DNA of 64,000 bases, taken from positions 558,001-622,000 of the forward strand of contig CBDCLG010000020.1 in assembly GCA_965218625.1 (NCBI GenBank). Reading direction: 5' to 3'. The stretch is from Bin5 sp965218625. GTDB lineage: Bacteria > Chloroflexota > Anaerolineae > Caldilineales > Caldilineaceae. Each line of letters opens with the position of its first letter. Within the stretch, counting starts at the first letter, position 1. The translations under genes and the position numbers were made by a program. Shown here in pieces: positions 8,869 to 17,964 of the stretch. The notes under the pieces are model-generated. The model saw only the letters and a program-made list of their open reading frames with translations, was not told where the DNA came from and did no database searches.

Positions 8869-10488
8869 ATGGCAACGATGAACAGCATCAGTTTGAGTAA
8901 CGAGCACACCGAGGCGGTCAAACGGCGTCGACGGATCATCTTTCAGTATGACATCTGCCAGTTCTACGTCGAACACCTGAAGCCGGAGCTGGTCGAAGAG
9001 GTGAAGGCCTACTTCCTGTCCCCCTTCGATGAAACGCCGAACCAGATAGACAGCGTCTGGTATGAGTGGGGAGAAGGCAATACTGCGCCCTATCCAAGCC
9101 GGATACTACCGCCGCAGCACCCTGTCTTCGAGGAGTGGCGTGCGGCGGGATTCGACCCGATCCTGCTCTTTCTGAACGAGACGAAGAAGCGCGGCAAAGA
9201 GGTGTTTCTCTCGTATCGCATCAACGGCTCCGACAACGACATGGGGCCGCCGCAGCTGACCCCGCTCAAGGAAGAGCGGCCGGACCTGCTGATTCACACC
9301 TGGTATTCGTTCTGGAACTTCGCCAAAGAGGAGGTACGCGACTACAAGTTGCGCATTTTGGAAGAGGTCGCCCAAATCTACGATTTCGACGGCATCCAGA
9401 TCGACTTCGCCAGGGTTCCGGTCCTGTTCCCTCCGGGAGAACAGTGGAAGCATCGCGACGTGCTGACCGAATTCATGCGCTCAGTTCGTATCATGCTACT
9501 GGAAGTGGAACGGAAACGCGGCCGCCCGTTTCTGCTGGCGGCCCGTATCCCGGAAAAGATCACGGGGTGCCACTTCGACGGCATCGACGTCGAACGATGG
9601 GCCGACGAAAAGCTGGTCGATATCCTCGTTCCCGGTTGCCGATCAGCGGAAGTGGAAGTCGAGGCGTTTGCGCGCATTGCCGCCGACCCCGGCATCAGGG
9701 TCTACCCTTCGTGGGATGACCATCACTCTTCGGACGGGTATCATGAGGCCCCGATTGGGGTCGTGCGCGGCGTGGCGGCCAACTGGCGGCACAAAGGCGC
9801 GGACGGCATTCATACCTTCAATCTCTGCTTTGCCGGCCCAGCAGAATTGGCGGCGAAGCTGGGTGTGCCGGCAAAAGAACGATGGGACATTCAGAGTCAG
9901 ATATACCGCGAAATCGGAAGCCAGGAGACGCTCAAAGGCCTGGACAAGACCTTCTTGGTCGAGCGCAGGGGCGGGGGCCATCACGAAAGCGTCGTGCCGG
10001 TCGCGGAAGCGTGGAGCACGCCGCGCAATATGTACTTCAACACCAACATGCTTGCGCCGCTGCCGGCCCCGCTCGCAAGCGATGGAATGTCGGACACATT
10101 TCTGTCGCTCTACGTATCGGACGATGTCGGCGCCGCAACCGACGATATCCACGAAATTACGCTGCGAGTCCTCCTGTCCGATGCCAGCGCGGAGGACCTT
10201 CCCGATTCGGGCCGTCTTGACAGCGTGCTGGTAGAGGGTTTTTCCCACCCGGCGCCTTACCACAACAGCCCGCCGGCAAAAGGGATGGAGAATCTGATCG
10301 AGGTGCGCGTGAACAACAGCCCGCTCGGGCCGGCACACATTGAAGAGGGCTGGCTGGTTTTCACAGTAGAGCCTCGGACAGTTGCGGTTGGCGAAAATCT
10401 GGTAGGCGTAAGAGTGACGTCCAGACCGGGTGATGCCGGCGATGAGATTGTGATCGAAAAGCTCGAATTGCATCTCCGCTACTTTTAA
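8869..10488 (+). CDS. Glycosidase-like TIM-barrel protein with C-terminal beta domain
   Basis: A 539-residue protein, 12 bp after the previous gene. Residues ~20-330 look like a family-10-like glycosidase barrel: FQYDICQFYV, HTWYSFWNF, then FDGIQIDFARVP, whose Asp residues are placed like catalytic or sugar-binding acids. VDILVPGCRSAEVEVEAF and GADGIHTFNL match barrel strands of the gene before it, so the two are distant relatives. Residues ~380-539 form a probable beta-sandwich. There is no signal peptide. ATG 8869 follows GGGCCGGG; ATG 8878 is an alternative. The family call is from fold-like patterns only. Confidence 0.6.
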   Translation: MATMNSISLSNEHTEAVKRRRRIIFQYDICQFYVEHLKPELVEEVKAYFLSPFDETPNQIDSVWYEWGEGNTAPYPSRILPPQHPVFEEWRAAGFDPILLFLNETKKRGKEVFLSYRINGSDNDMGPPQLTPLKEERPDLLIHTWYSFWNFAKEEVRDYKLRILEEVAQIYDFDGIQIDFARVPVLFPPGEQWKHRDVLTEFMRSVRIMLLEVERKRGRPFLLAARIPEKITGCHFDGIDVERWADEKLVDILVPGCRSAEVEVEAFARIAADPGIRVYPSWDDHHSSDGYHEAPIGVVRGVAANWRHKGADGIHTFNLCFAGPAELAAKLGVPAKERWDIQSQIYREIGSQETLKGLDKTFLVERRGGGHHESVVPVAEAWSTPRNMYFNTNMLAPLPAPLASDGMSDTFLSLYVSDDVGAATDDIHEITLRVLLSDASAEDLPDSGRLDSVLVEGFSHPAPYHNSPPAKGMENLIEVRVNNSPLGPAHIEEGWLVFTVEPRTVAVGENLVGVRVTSRPGDAGDEIVIEKLELHLRYF

Positions 10489-10775
10489 GATGGTGTCTTT
10501 GACCAGGGGCTGCAAAGCAGGAACGACCTCCCGGCGCCTATAGCCGTAACCTCGCTCCTGAACAGGAGGCCCTCCTCTTGTGGTCTTCTCTTCAATGTGC
10601 TGAGACGCGCGCGGGACGCAGGCAGCCGTCCGGACTCCGCAAGGCTCTCGGAGCAACTGAACCCTCCGTCTTTCTACTCTCCTTTGGATTCCTAAACCCA
10701 AATGCCGGCACGCTTCGGAGGGAGATTGCCGCTGGCGCGGACGGTTGGTATGATTCTTGACGGTGTTGACACTGC
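10489..10775 (+). other. Non-coding stretch between operons
   Basis: No convincing gene. A GGAGGCCCTCCTC-like inverted run lies near 10566-10578. Small frames here have no homology I can recognise. It ends with the left copy of the 12-bp duplication that borders the MITE-like element. Confidence 0.5.
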
Positions 10776-10817
10776 AGGGCAATCGCAGCTAAATCTGGAC
10801 GCCTAAATGTCCCACGG

Positions 10818-10843
10818 AGGGCGCCCACAAGGGGCGCCCCTAC
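10818..10843 (+). repeat. REP-like palindrome 1
   Basis: A 26-bp block, AGGGCGCCCAC joined to AAGGGGCGCCCCTAC, containing two GGGCGCCC palindromes able to form a hairpin. The same block recurs at 10884 and, degenerate, at 12301. A GTAGGGG version in the other orientation is at 12465. Confidence 0.65.
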
Positions 10844-10883
10844 CAATTGTCAATCGTTTACGGCTGAAAGACCGATCGCCAGA

Positions 10884-10909
10884 AGGGCGCCCACAAGGGG
10901 CGCCCCTAC
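10884..10909 (+). repeat. REP-like palindrome 2
   Basis: An exact copy of the block at 10818-10843, followed by the same CCAATTGTCAATCGTTT tail. The spacing of 66 bp marks an internal tandem duplication inside the MITE-like element. Copy 2 of the element has only one full version. Confidence 0.65.
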
Positions 10910-11106
10910 CAATTGTCAATCGTTTTCGGCAGCTTTTTCGGAGTTGGGCTCGAATCAGGTAGTGTCGCGGGTCTTGGCCCAATCAGATGCAATCGCCCTG
11001 GTTGACACTGCGGAACCGTTGATGACTCCCGGATGCAGCGGTTTGCAGCGCGTTGTGATTCGATCAACTCTCTCTTGAACCTTTACCCTAAAGGAAACCA
11101 GAAACC

Positions 11107-12210
11107 ATGACCTCATTGACAGTTCTCGGCGGGGGCAACACGGCCTTTGCGGTGGCAGCCAACCTGGCATTGCGCGGGTACGCGATGACGTTGTGCGAGC
11201 ACCCGGAGTTCGCCTGGACGCTGGACCCGGTCCGGGAGGACAAAAGGATCCAGCTGGACGGCGTGGCCGAAAGCGGGGCGGCGCTGATCGAGCGCATCAC
11301 GACATCGGCGGCGGAGGCGCTGGAGAACGATCTGCTGCTCCTGATCGTGCCGGCCTACGCGCACCGGGCGTTTGCCGAGCTGTGCGCGCCGCATCTGCGC
11401 GACGGCCACATCGTTGTCATCACGCCGGGGACGCTGGGCGCGCTCGAATTTGCCCAGGTCGTGCGCGCCGCGGGCAACGACAGCGATATCCTGTTTGCCG
11501 AGACCGACACCGCGCCCTACGTTTGCCGCAAAATGGGGCCGGACTCGGCGCACATCTGGGGTGTTGTTTCGGGCCTGGGGCTGGGCGTCTACCCGGCGAC
11601 GGGGACGGAGACGGTGGCGGACGCGCTGCAGGAGATCTTCACGCGCGACGGGCGCAGCGGCGGGGCCACGGCGATCGCACCGTATCCGAATGTGTTTGCC
11701 AGCGGGCTGTCGGCGATGAACCCGGTCGTCCACCCGCCGGGCGTGCTGATGAATGCGGGACGCGTCGAGTATTCGCACGGCGACTTCTACTTCTACGAAG
11801 AGGGCGTGACGCCCACGGTAGCCAATGTGATCTACGCGGTCGACGCCGAGCGCCGGGCAGTTGGCAGAGCGTTTGGGCTCGATTTGACGCCGGTGGACGA
11901 GGCTTTCCACGCGGCCGGATTCGGACCGAAGGGCGATCTTTGGGCGACGATCAACGGCAGCCGCATGCTGACGCAGCTGCGGGCGCCGGGCGCGATCGAC
12001 ACCCGCTGGCTGACCGAGGACATCCCTTACGGCCTCGCGGCGTGGAGTCTGCTGGGCGGGCAGCTGGGCGTCGAGACGCCGATGATGCGGTCGCTGGCGA
12101 TGCTCGCGGGCGCGGCGCTGCAGCGTGATTTCTGGCCCGAGGCCCGCACACCCCAAAAGCTGGGAATCGCGGGGATGGATGGTCCATCCATGTCGGCCTA
12201 TGTCGCGTAG
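11107..12210 (+). CDS. NAD/NADP octopine/nopaline dehydrogenase family protein
   Basis: A 367-residue cytoplasmic oxidoreductase. Residues 1-30 form a Rossmann nucleotide site (VLGGGNTAFAVA), and the C-terminal half carries the opine dehydrogenase motif NPVVHPPGVLMNAG, whose His is the expected catalytic residue. The family reduces imines made from an amino acid and a 2-oxo acid, or catalyses related reactions. The real substrate here is not deducible. ATG 11107 is preceded by AAAGGAAA. It stands alone, with a MITE-like element on each side, and is not obviously co-transcribed with the ABC genes downstream. Confidence 0.8.
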   Translation: MTSLTVLGGGNTAFAVAANLALRGYAMTLCEHPEFAWTLDPVREDKRIQLDGVAESGAALIERITTSAAEALENDLLLLIVPAYAHRAFAELCAPHLRDGHIVVITPGTLGALEFAQVVRAAGNDSDILFAETDTAPYVCRKMGPDSAHIWGVVSGLGLGVYPATGTETVADALQEIFTRDGRSGGATAIAPYPNVFASGLSAMNPVVHPPGVLMNAGRVEYSHGDFYFYEEGVTPTVANVIYAVDAERRAVGRAFGLDLTPVDEAFHAAGFGPKGDLWATINGSRMLTQLRAPGAIDTRWLTEDIPYGLAAWSLLGGQLGVETPMMRSLAMLAGAALQRDFWPEARTPQKLGIAGMDGPSMSAYVA

Positions 12211-12244
12211 CCTGGAAGAAAGCACGGAATTCGCCTACCCCTCC

Positions 12245-12450
12245 AGGGCAATCGCATCTAAATTCCGGAGGCCAAAGTATTCCACGAAGGGCGCCCACGA
12301 AGGGCACCCACAAGGGGCGCCCCTACCAATTGTCAATCTTTTTCGGCTGAAAAACCGATCTCCAAGAGGGCTGTTTTCGGCTATTTTTTCGGAGTTGGGC
12401 TCGAATCAGGTAGTGTCGCGGGTCTTGGCCCAATTGGATGCAATCGCCCT
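12245..12450 (+). mobile_element. MITE-like element, copy 2 (206 bp, 12-bp target duplication)
   Basis: It starts AGGGCAATCGCATC and ends TGCAATCGCCCT, like copy 1, and is flanked by a perfect 12-bp direct repeat GCCTACCCCTCC (12233-12244 and 12451-12462). The right half shares the block TTCGGAGTTGGGCTCGAATC and its continuation with copy 1. It has one palindromic block rather than two full ones. The different flanking duplications show two separate insertions. No transposase is in the window. Confidence 0.78.
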
Positions 12451-12464
12451 GCCTACCCCTCCCC

Positions 12465-12490
12465 GTAGGGGCGGGCCTTGTGCCCGCCCT
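12465..12490 (-). repeat. REP-like palindrome outside the MITE
   Basis: GTAGGGGCGGGCC-TTGT-GCCCGCCCT, a hairpin-forming block with the same layout as those inside the MITE-like elements but inverted and with a different stem. It lies just past the right target duplication of copy 2. It could terminate transcription of the gene ending at 12210, but no T-run follows. Confidence 0.5.
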
Positions 12491-12793
12491 CCCTTGTCCC
12501 TACCCGCTTCCTTCTGTTCCCAAACCACTATCCCATGCCCCTTCGCCTGCTCAATATCCGTCCCCCCTTCCCAACAATTCCACCCAAAACAAGGACCAGG
12601 TAGCCAAAAACTGACAATCCCGGCAAGAGCCCCGAAAATGGGCTATATTGCCATCATGGAACCGAAAACAACGCCCGACCGCAACCATCCATCCGTCATT
12701 CCCTGCCCGCCGCCCATGCTCATGTTCGCGCCGCAGACACAAAGCTCTGGCTCCCATCACAAGAGTCGCACCTTGTACGCCCAGAACGCGTCC
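12491..12793 (+). other. Non-coding, C-rich stretch
   Basis: C-rich on the plus strand and without a gene I can support. Overlapping frames have no recognisable domains and poor codon bias. It separates the dehydrogenase from the damaged ABC set. Confidence 0.45.
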
Positions 12794-12853
12794 TTTTTCG
12801 CACTTTGGCCCAATTTGTCGCAGCTCTTGTCATTTTGTCGCACTTCTTGCCCA
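12794..12853 (+). repeat. Three 20-bp direct repeats upstream of sugar ABC genes
   Basis: Three copies at an exact 20-bp period, starting at 12794, 12814 and 12834. Their cores are TTTTTCGCACTTTGG, TTTGTCGCAGCTCTTG and TTTGTCGCACTTCTTG. Spacing of about two helical turns suits protein binding on one DNA face. The block lies ~130 bp before the first binding-protein remnant, so an operator role is possible, though not shown. Confidence 0.5.
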
Positions 12854-12981
12854 GAGGTAGTCACCACTCTTGTCCTGTCAAAAAAAATGGCCGAATATCC
12901 TGTCACAGGAAGAAAATTTTTTGCGGCTTTTCACGACTTTATAGGACTTTACGCGACATCCACTACCCTTTAGATACCCTT

Positions 12982-14348
12982 TCTGCCGCCGCCGGAGGGG
13001 CGGGCACTGCAGGGGTATACTTGAGCGCCTGCGCGCCGGTGGGACCGGCGAGTGCGCCCGCGGCCGGTGACGAGGCGGCGATGGAACCCGAGGGCTTTGA
13101 CTGGCAGCGGTACGCCGGCACCGAGCTGCGCTACGTCGGTGAGACACAGCCGCTGAGCGACCACGTGCTGTCGATTCTGCCCAAGTTTGAAGAGATGACC
13201 GGCATCAAGGTGAACACGGAGATTCTGCCGTGGGCGCAGATGGTGCAGAAGATCCGCGTCGAGCTGATGGCGAGCAACGAGGATATGGACGTCTACCAGC
13301 TGCCGGCCGGCGCGGAGGAGAGAAACGTCTGGTTCGACGCCGGCTGGCTCAACGATATCGGTCCGTGGGTGGACGACCCGACCATGACCCACGAGGGGTA
13401 CGACCTGTGGGAGGACATGGGGCGCGACTACCTGATGGCGGGCTACTCGTCGCGCGGCAGCCTGGTCTCGGTGCCGATGCAGATGAGCGCGATGATCGGC
13501 TACTACCGCAAGGACCTGTTCGTAGAGTACGGCATCGACGGGCCGCCGACCACGTTTGAAGAGCTCGAAGCCGCGGCGCAGACCGTGCAGGAGATGAGCG
13601 GCGGCGATATCTTTGGCATCACAATGCGCGGCAAGCCGCCCGTGCCAACGTCGGTATTCAAGGGGTTCCTGGGAGGCATGGGGATCATGTGGGAGGACGA
13701 CGAAGGCGTCCCGCTGATGGACTCGGAGGCGGCGATCGCGGCCTTCGATTTCTACGGCAGGCTGCTGCGCCTCTACGGGCCGCCCGGATCGCCCAACATC
13801 GACCACGTCGGCGCGGTCAACATCTTCAGCCAGGGCAAGGCGGGGATGATCATCGACGACGCCGTCTTCCGCAAGGATTTCCAGGACCCGAGCAAGTCGG
13901 TTGTGGCCGGGGACATCGGTTACTTCCTGATGCCGGCCGGCCCCAACGGGCAGCGGGCATCGGCGGGCGGCTGGAGCATCACGGTCGGCGGGCTCTCGCT
14001 GAAGAAGGAGGCGAGCTGGTACCTGCTGCAGTTCATCTCCAACAAGGAGAGCATGCTCAAATATGTGCTCGACGGCGGCGCGGTGCCGCGACGCTCTGTA
14101 TATGATACCGATGACTACAAGACGCAGGCGACGCAGGATGACCTGGACTTCGTACAGGTATTGCTCGATTCGCGGGCGATCGGCGACTTTTCGCCGCCGG
14201 CCCCGCCGTCGATCATCAACCTGATGCGGGCGCGCGAGTCGATCGCGCAGGTGATCGTCACCTCGATCGAGGGCGGGGCGACGTGCGGGCCGCGGCTGAG
14301 CAGAGCCAGCAGGAGCTGCTGGAGATGCTCGAAGAGCAGGAAGAGTAA
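12982..14348 (+). pseudogene. Sugar ABC solute-binding lipoprotein, start lost and 3' frameshift
   Basis: A family-1 type extracellular sugar-binding protein of ~440 residues. Homology starts abruptly inside the signal peptide (AAAGGAGTAGVYLSAC, lipobox Cys). The usual Met and arginine-rich start are missing; the first in-frame conventional codon is TTG 13021 at the lipobox itself. The core is intact (PKFEEMTGIKVNTE, GDIGYFLMPAGPNG). Near the end a one-base loss within 14272-14279 moves the natural tail (GDVRAAAEQSQQELLEMLEE) into the next frame, which stops at 14348. Without that shift the frame runs into the permease, giving a false 874-codon fusion from 12805. It is damaged, or the read has indel errors. 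Confidence 0.75.
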
Positions 14349-14359
14349 GGATACAACCG

Positions 14360-14389
14360 GCGGCCGGCGGCGCGCGCGCCGCCGGCCGC
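14360..14389 (+). terminator. 30-bp perfect palindrome between binding protein and permease
   Basis: The arms GCGGCCGGCGGCGCG and CGCGCCGCCGGCCGC are exact reverse complements without a spacer, 12 bp after the binding-protein stop. No long T-run follows, so it more likely protects or attenuates the upstream message than ends all transcription. Confidence 0.6.
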
Positions 14390-14414
14390 TTTCAGCTTGC
14401 AGAGAGCGTTGCCG

Positions 14415-15429
14415 ATGCAGGAGGAAGCGGGTTCGGAGCCGGGGAGGACTGCGGAGGCTTCGAACGGTTCTGAGTTGGAAGGCGTCGAGGGCGGGGGAGC
14501 CCGGCCAGGCCGGTCCGGAACCTGGGGATGCGCGGTCCGCGGGGTTGTTGCGGCGGGCGTTTGCGCTGATCGACCGCAACCTGGCGTTTGTGCTGCCGGC
14601 GCCGGCGGTGATCGTGATCCTGGCGCTGATGGGCTACCCCTTCTTTTTCACATTATCGTTGAGTTTACAGCGGGTCAACGTCACGATGACCCGCTTTACT
14701 TTTGTCGGGCTGGACAACCTGGTCGAGGTGCTGACCGAGGATGCCAGGTTCCTGAATGCACTGTGGATAACGCTCTACTTCACGCTGGCCAGCCTTGCGC
14801 TGGAGCTGGTGCTGGCGATGATCATGGCGCTGGTGATGAACAGGACATTCCGCGGGTTGGGCGTCATCCGCACCCTGTTTCTGCTGCCGCTGGTGGCAAC
14901 GCCGACCGCAACGTCGGTGATCTGGCTGATCATGATGGAGCCTTCGATCGGCATTCTGAACCATTTTGTGGAAGGACTGGGCCTGCCGCCCAGCCTGTGG
15001 GTGGCAGGAGAGAACTCGGTGGGGCCCAGCCTTGTCTGGATCAATACGTGGCACGGCGTTCCGTTCGTGATGCTGATCCTGCTGGCGGGGCTGCGCTCGC
15101 TGCCGACTGAGCCGTTCGAAGCGGCCCGTATCGACGGCGCGAGCAGGCTGCAGGAGTTCTTCCAGATCACGCTGCCGCTGCTGAAACCGGCAATCGTGGT
15201 GGCGATGCTCTTCCGCGCGATCGATACGCTGAAAGTATTCGACGCCATCTGGATCATGACGGCCGGCGGGCCGGGCAGGCGAAGCGAAACGCTGCATGTC
15301 TACTCCTACCTGACGGCGTTCGAGTTTTACGATCTGGGCTACGGCTCGGCTGTGATTCTCGTCTTCATGGTGATCATCCTGATCATCAGCGCGGTCCTGA
15401 TCAGACTGCGGCAGCGGGCATGGCTCTGA
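14415..15429 (+). CDS. Sugar ABC transporter permease (MalF type), N-terminal frameshift
   Basis: An inner-membrane permease with about six transmembrane segments (first at LAFVLPAPAVIVILALM) and the EAA loop that contacts the ATPase (EAARIDGASRLQEFFQITLPLL). ATG 14415 opens a plausible hydrophilic N-terminus (MQEEAGSEPGRTAEASNG), but the membrane part is in the next frame; one extra G in the run 14493-14497 would account for this. Alternatively translation starts at TTG 14545 in the correct frame, giving an intact ~294-residue permease. The partner permease follows at 15494. No ABC ATPase is encoded nearby, so a shared MsmK-type ATPase is assumed. Confidence 0.75.
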
Positions 15430-15493
15430 CTTTTCGGAAATCCGGCCAGCGGACAACCAAGTGCGTCACATGGGCAGACTCTCTCTAAGGCCG

Positions 15494-16399
15494 ATGGGAA
15501 TGAGAAAGACGAGGATGATCCAAAATTCCCTGTTCTGGATCATCCTGTCCGTTTTTCTGGTCTTCTTTCTCTTCATCTTCTTCTGGATGTTCGTCTCCTC
15601 GTTCAAGCCGAACCTGTTGATCGTCAGCGACCCGCCGGTATGGTTCTTCATCCCGACATTGGACCACTACGGCGAGGTCTTCCGGCGCAATCCGTTTGCC
15701 AAGTACCTGTTCAACAGCCTGACCATCGCGGTGAGCTCTGTGGGTCTGTCGCTGGTGGTGGGGCTGCCGGCGGCCTACAGCATCGCCAAGTACCGGCAGA
15801 CCGGCCTGGCGCTGGCGCTGCTGGTGGTGCGGATGCTGCCGGGAATCACCTTTCTGGTGACGCTGTTCATCGTGTACAAGCGGTTGGGCCTGCTGGACAC
15901 CCACTCGGGCATCGTGATCACGCACATTCTGACGGTGCTGCCGCTGATCATGTGGGTCATGATCGGCTTCTTCGAGGACGTGCCAAGCGAGCTGCTGGAC
16001 GCGGCGCTGATCGACGGCTGTTCGCAGCTGGGCACGATGGTCCGCATCATGATCCCGCTGAGCCTGCCGGGCATCACCGCGGTGGCGATCCTCAGCTTTA
16101 TCTCCTCGTGGAACAACTTCATCTTCGTGCTGATCCTGGGCGGCTCGAAGACGATGACGCTGCCGCTGGCGGTATACAGCTTTCTGACATACGGCCAGGT
16201 GAACTGGGGCGCGCTGTGCGCGGCGGCCACGGTCGTCACGCTGCCGGTGCTGCTGCTGGCGCTGGTGGTGCAGCGCTTCCTGGCCGGCGGGCTGACGATG
16301 GGCGCGATCAAGGGACAGGCGATCCGGCAAGAAAAAAATTATGCGGAAGAAAGTCGCTGGAGTATACTCTGTGCATTCGCAGAGGGGCAGGATGCGTAG
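15494..16399 (+). CDS. Sugar ABC transporter permease (MalG type)
   Basis: About 301 residues with six predicted membrane segments (first at FWIILSVFLVFFLFIFFWMF). The cytoplasmic EAA-like loop is DAALIDGCSQLGTMVRIMIPLSLPG. It pairs with the permease ending at 15429 to form the channel of the first sugar importer. The start is uncertain: ATG 15494 and 15500 follow AAGG, while GTG 15461 and ATG 15470 lie further upstream. The C-terminus is ~25 residues longer than usual after the normal end (GGLTMGAIKG). Confidence 0.85.
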   Translation: MGMRKTRMIQNSLFWIILSVFLVFFLFIFFWMFVSSFKPNLLIVSDPPVWFFIPTLDHYGEVFRRNPFAKYLFNSLTIAVSSVGLSLVVGLPAAYSIAKYRQTGLALALLVVRMLPGITFLVTLFIVYKRLGLLDTHSGIVITHILTVLPLIMWVMIGFFEDVPSELLDAALIDGCSQLGTMVRIMIPLSLPGITAVAILSFISSWNNFIFVLILGGSKTMTLPLAVYSFLTYGQVNWGALCAAATVVTLPVLLLALVVQRFLAGGLTMGAIKGQAIRQEKNYAEESRWSILCAFAEGQDA

Positions 16400-16537
16400 A
16401 GTTGAGCCCGCCCGCGCTTTGCGTTTTTGCGAGCGGCGCGGCGGCTGATGGCGGGGCTTCAGCAGGAGCCCTGGCCGGAGGCCGTTGCGAGGCGGTCGGG
16501 AGCGGAATCCACATTCATTCAGTCGAGGAGGAAGTCG

Positions 16538-17941
16538 ATGGCAGCGAAGAGAAGAATGAGCCGGCGGGAGTTCCTGTGGGCGTCGGCGATCGGGTCGGCG
16601 GGCGTCGTGGCGGCGGCATGTCAGCCGGCAGCCATGCCCGCAACCGAGATGGCGGACGATGGCGAGGGCGACGCGCCGGCGATGGAGGCGGTCGAGATCC
16701 GGTTCAGCCACTGGCACGGCGGCTTTTGGGACCCGATCCGGGACGGGATCGGCGAAGAACACCCGGATATCACTGCGATCAGCGAGTCCACGCCGTGGGG
16801 TGAATACTCGACCAAACTGCTGACACAGATGGTGGGCGGGGTCGCGCCCGACGTGGTGATGGTTGGCAGCATCTGGCAGGGCGAGTGGTTCAAGGTGCTG
16901 CTGGCGCTGGATGACGCGCTGGACGCGCACGGCGTCGACAACAGCAAGTGGGACGCAGACCCGTGGATGCAGTGCGGCAACGACGGCAAGATCTACTCGC
17001 TCTCGCAGGTCTACTGCCCCAACTGGCAGCTGGTGGTGAACAGGACGCTGGCCGAAGAGGCGGGCATCGACCTGCCCGACTGGGGAGACGACGGTCCGGC
17101 AGCGAACTACGACGAGTGGCGCTGGGATGACCTGGTCGAGCTGCTGAAGGCGACGACGAAGGTCAACTCGGACGGTGAGGTGGAGCAGTGGGGTCTCGCC
17201 AACAGCACGGCCGGCTTCGGTGCGACCGCGCTCTACTTCATGTACAGCAACGGCGCCCAGGCGCTGGACGACCTGTGGGGCTACCAGGAGACCGAGGCGC
17301 TGGTCGACTCGGAGGAGTCGGTACAGGCGTTGCAGGCGTACATCGACCTTACCCTGGTGGACAAGGTTGCGCCGACGCCGGCCGAGGCCAAGGCGGTGCA
17401 GGGCGGCCTGTTCAACGGGGGCAAGGCGTTTTGTTCGATCAGGCACCCGGGCGTGGGCGACCAGCGGGTCAACCAGGAGGCGTTCGGGCTGCTGTTCATG
17501 CCGGTGCCGTGGCGCGAGCATCGCGTGCAGATGATGGGAACGAACTCGTGGGGCGTGTGGGGCGGCGGCGAGAACACGGACGCGGCCTCGACGTTCGCGA
17601 TCTGGGCGACGACGAGCGAAACGATCAGCGACTGGATCACGCCCAACATCAATCTGACCGGCTACGACATGCGGCGCTCGATCGACAAGCTGCCGGAGCT
17701 GCCCGAGGGTTGGATGCGCCGCTTCTACGAGGTCTTCCTCAGCCGGGACGAGCGCTTCACCAACCATCCGTCGGCGGCTGAGAACGTGCTCTGGAGGCCC
17801 AGATGGTACGGTCGCAAGGCGCGGTTCTTCAACGACACCATGAAGCGCGAGTATGACAAGGTCTTCCTCGGCGAGAAGTCGATGCAGCAGGCGATGTCGG
17901 ACGCCAAAGCGGAGATCGACGCTGAGCTGGCAGCCTCCTAG
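16538..17941 (+). CDS. Sugar ABC solute-binding lipoprotein with Tat-type signal
   Basis: A 467-residue family-1 extracellular sugar-binding protein. The N-terminus has a twin-arginine motif (SRREFLW, R9/R10), a hydrophobic stretch and lipobox cysteine C28 (AAACQP), followed by an acidic Ala/Met linker. Body motifs include HWHGGFWDPIRDGI and NSWGVWGGGENTDAA. The ATG at 16538 is 6 nt after GAGGAGGAAG. It is the binding protein for the permease pair at 18980 and 20008, with an epimerase gene between. A strong stem-loop follows the stop. It is intact, unlike the first binding protein. The ligand is likely a sugar or sugar acid. Confidence 0.9.
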   Translation: MAAKRRMSRREFLWASAIGSAGVVAAACQPAAMPATEMADDGEGDAPAMEAVEIRFSHWHGGFWDPIRDGIGEEHPDITAISESTPWGEYSTKLLTQMVGGVAPDVVMVGSIWQGEWFKVLLALDDALDAHGVDNSKWDADPWMQCGNDGKIYSLSQVYCPNWQLVVNRTLAEEAGIDLPDWGDDGPAANYDEWRWDDLVELLKATTKVNSDGEVEQWGLANSTAGFGATALYFMYSNGAQALDDLWGYQETEALVDSEESVQALQAYIDLTLVDKVAPTPAEAKAVQGGLFNGGKAFCSIRHPGVGDQRVNQEAFGLLFMPVPWREHRVQMMGTNSWGVWGGGENTDAASTFAIWATTSETISDWITPNINLTGYDMRRSIDKLPELPEGWMRRFYEVFLSRDERFTNHPSAAENVLWRPRWYGRKARFFNDTMKREYDKVFLGEKSMQQAMSDAKAEIDAELAAS

Positions 17942-17964
17942 GCGTCGACGGCACTGTCCCTTTC

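Larger units (their letters stand above)
10776..10999 (+). mobile_element. MITE-like element, copy 1 (224 bp, 12-bp target duplication)
   Basis: The element starts AGGGCAATCGCA and ends TGCAATCGCCCT, imperfect terminal inverted repeats matching at 10 of 12 bases. It is flanked by TGTTGACACTGC (10764-10775) and GGTTGACACTGC (11000-11011), an 11-of-12 direct repeat that looks like a target-site duplication. It has no coding capacity. Inside are two ~67-bp direct repeats, each with a palindromic GGGCGCCC block. A related copy lies at 12245-12450 in the same orientation. Confidence 0.75.

Noticed and set aside
10960..10985. A tRNA-like GGGCTCGAATC word
   Set aside because: No cloverleaf can be built around it, and it is part of the repeated MITE sequence.
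12125..12973. A 282-codon plus-strand frame across the MITE and the gap after it
   Set aside because: It runs through a mobile element and non-coding repeats, and has no recognisable domain.
12805..15429. A natural fusion of a binding protein with its permease (874 codons)
   Set aside because: The middle (Arg/Ser/Cys-rich) is out-of-frame translation of the real tail, a palindrome and the real permease N-terminus; two indels explain it better.
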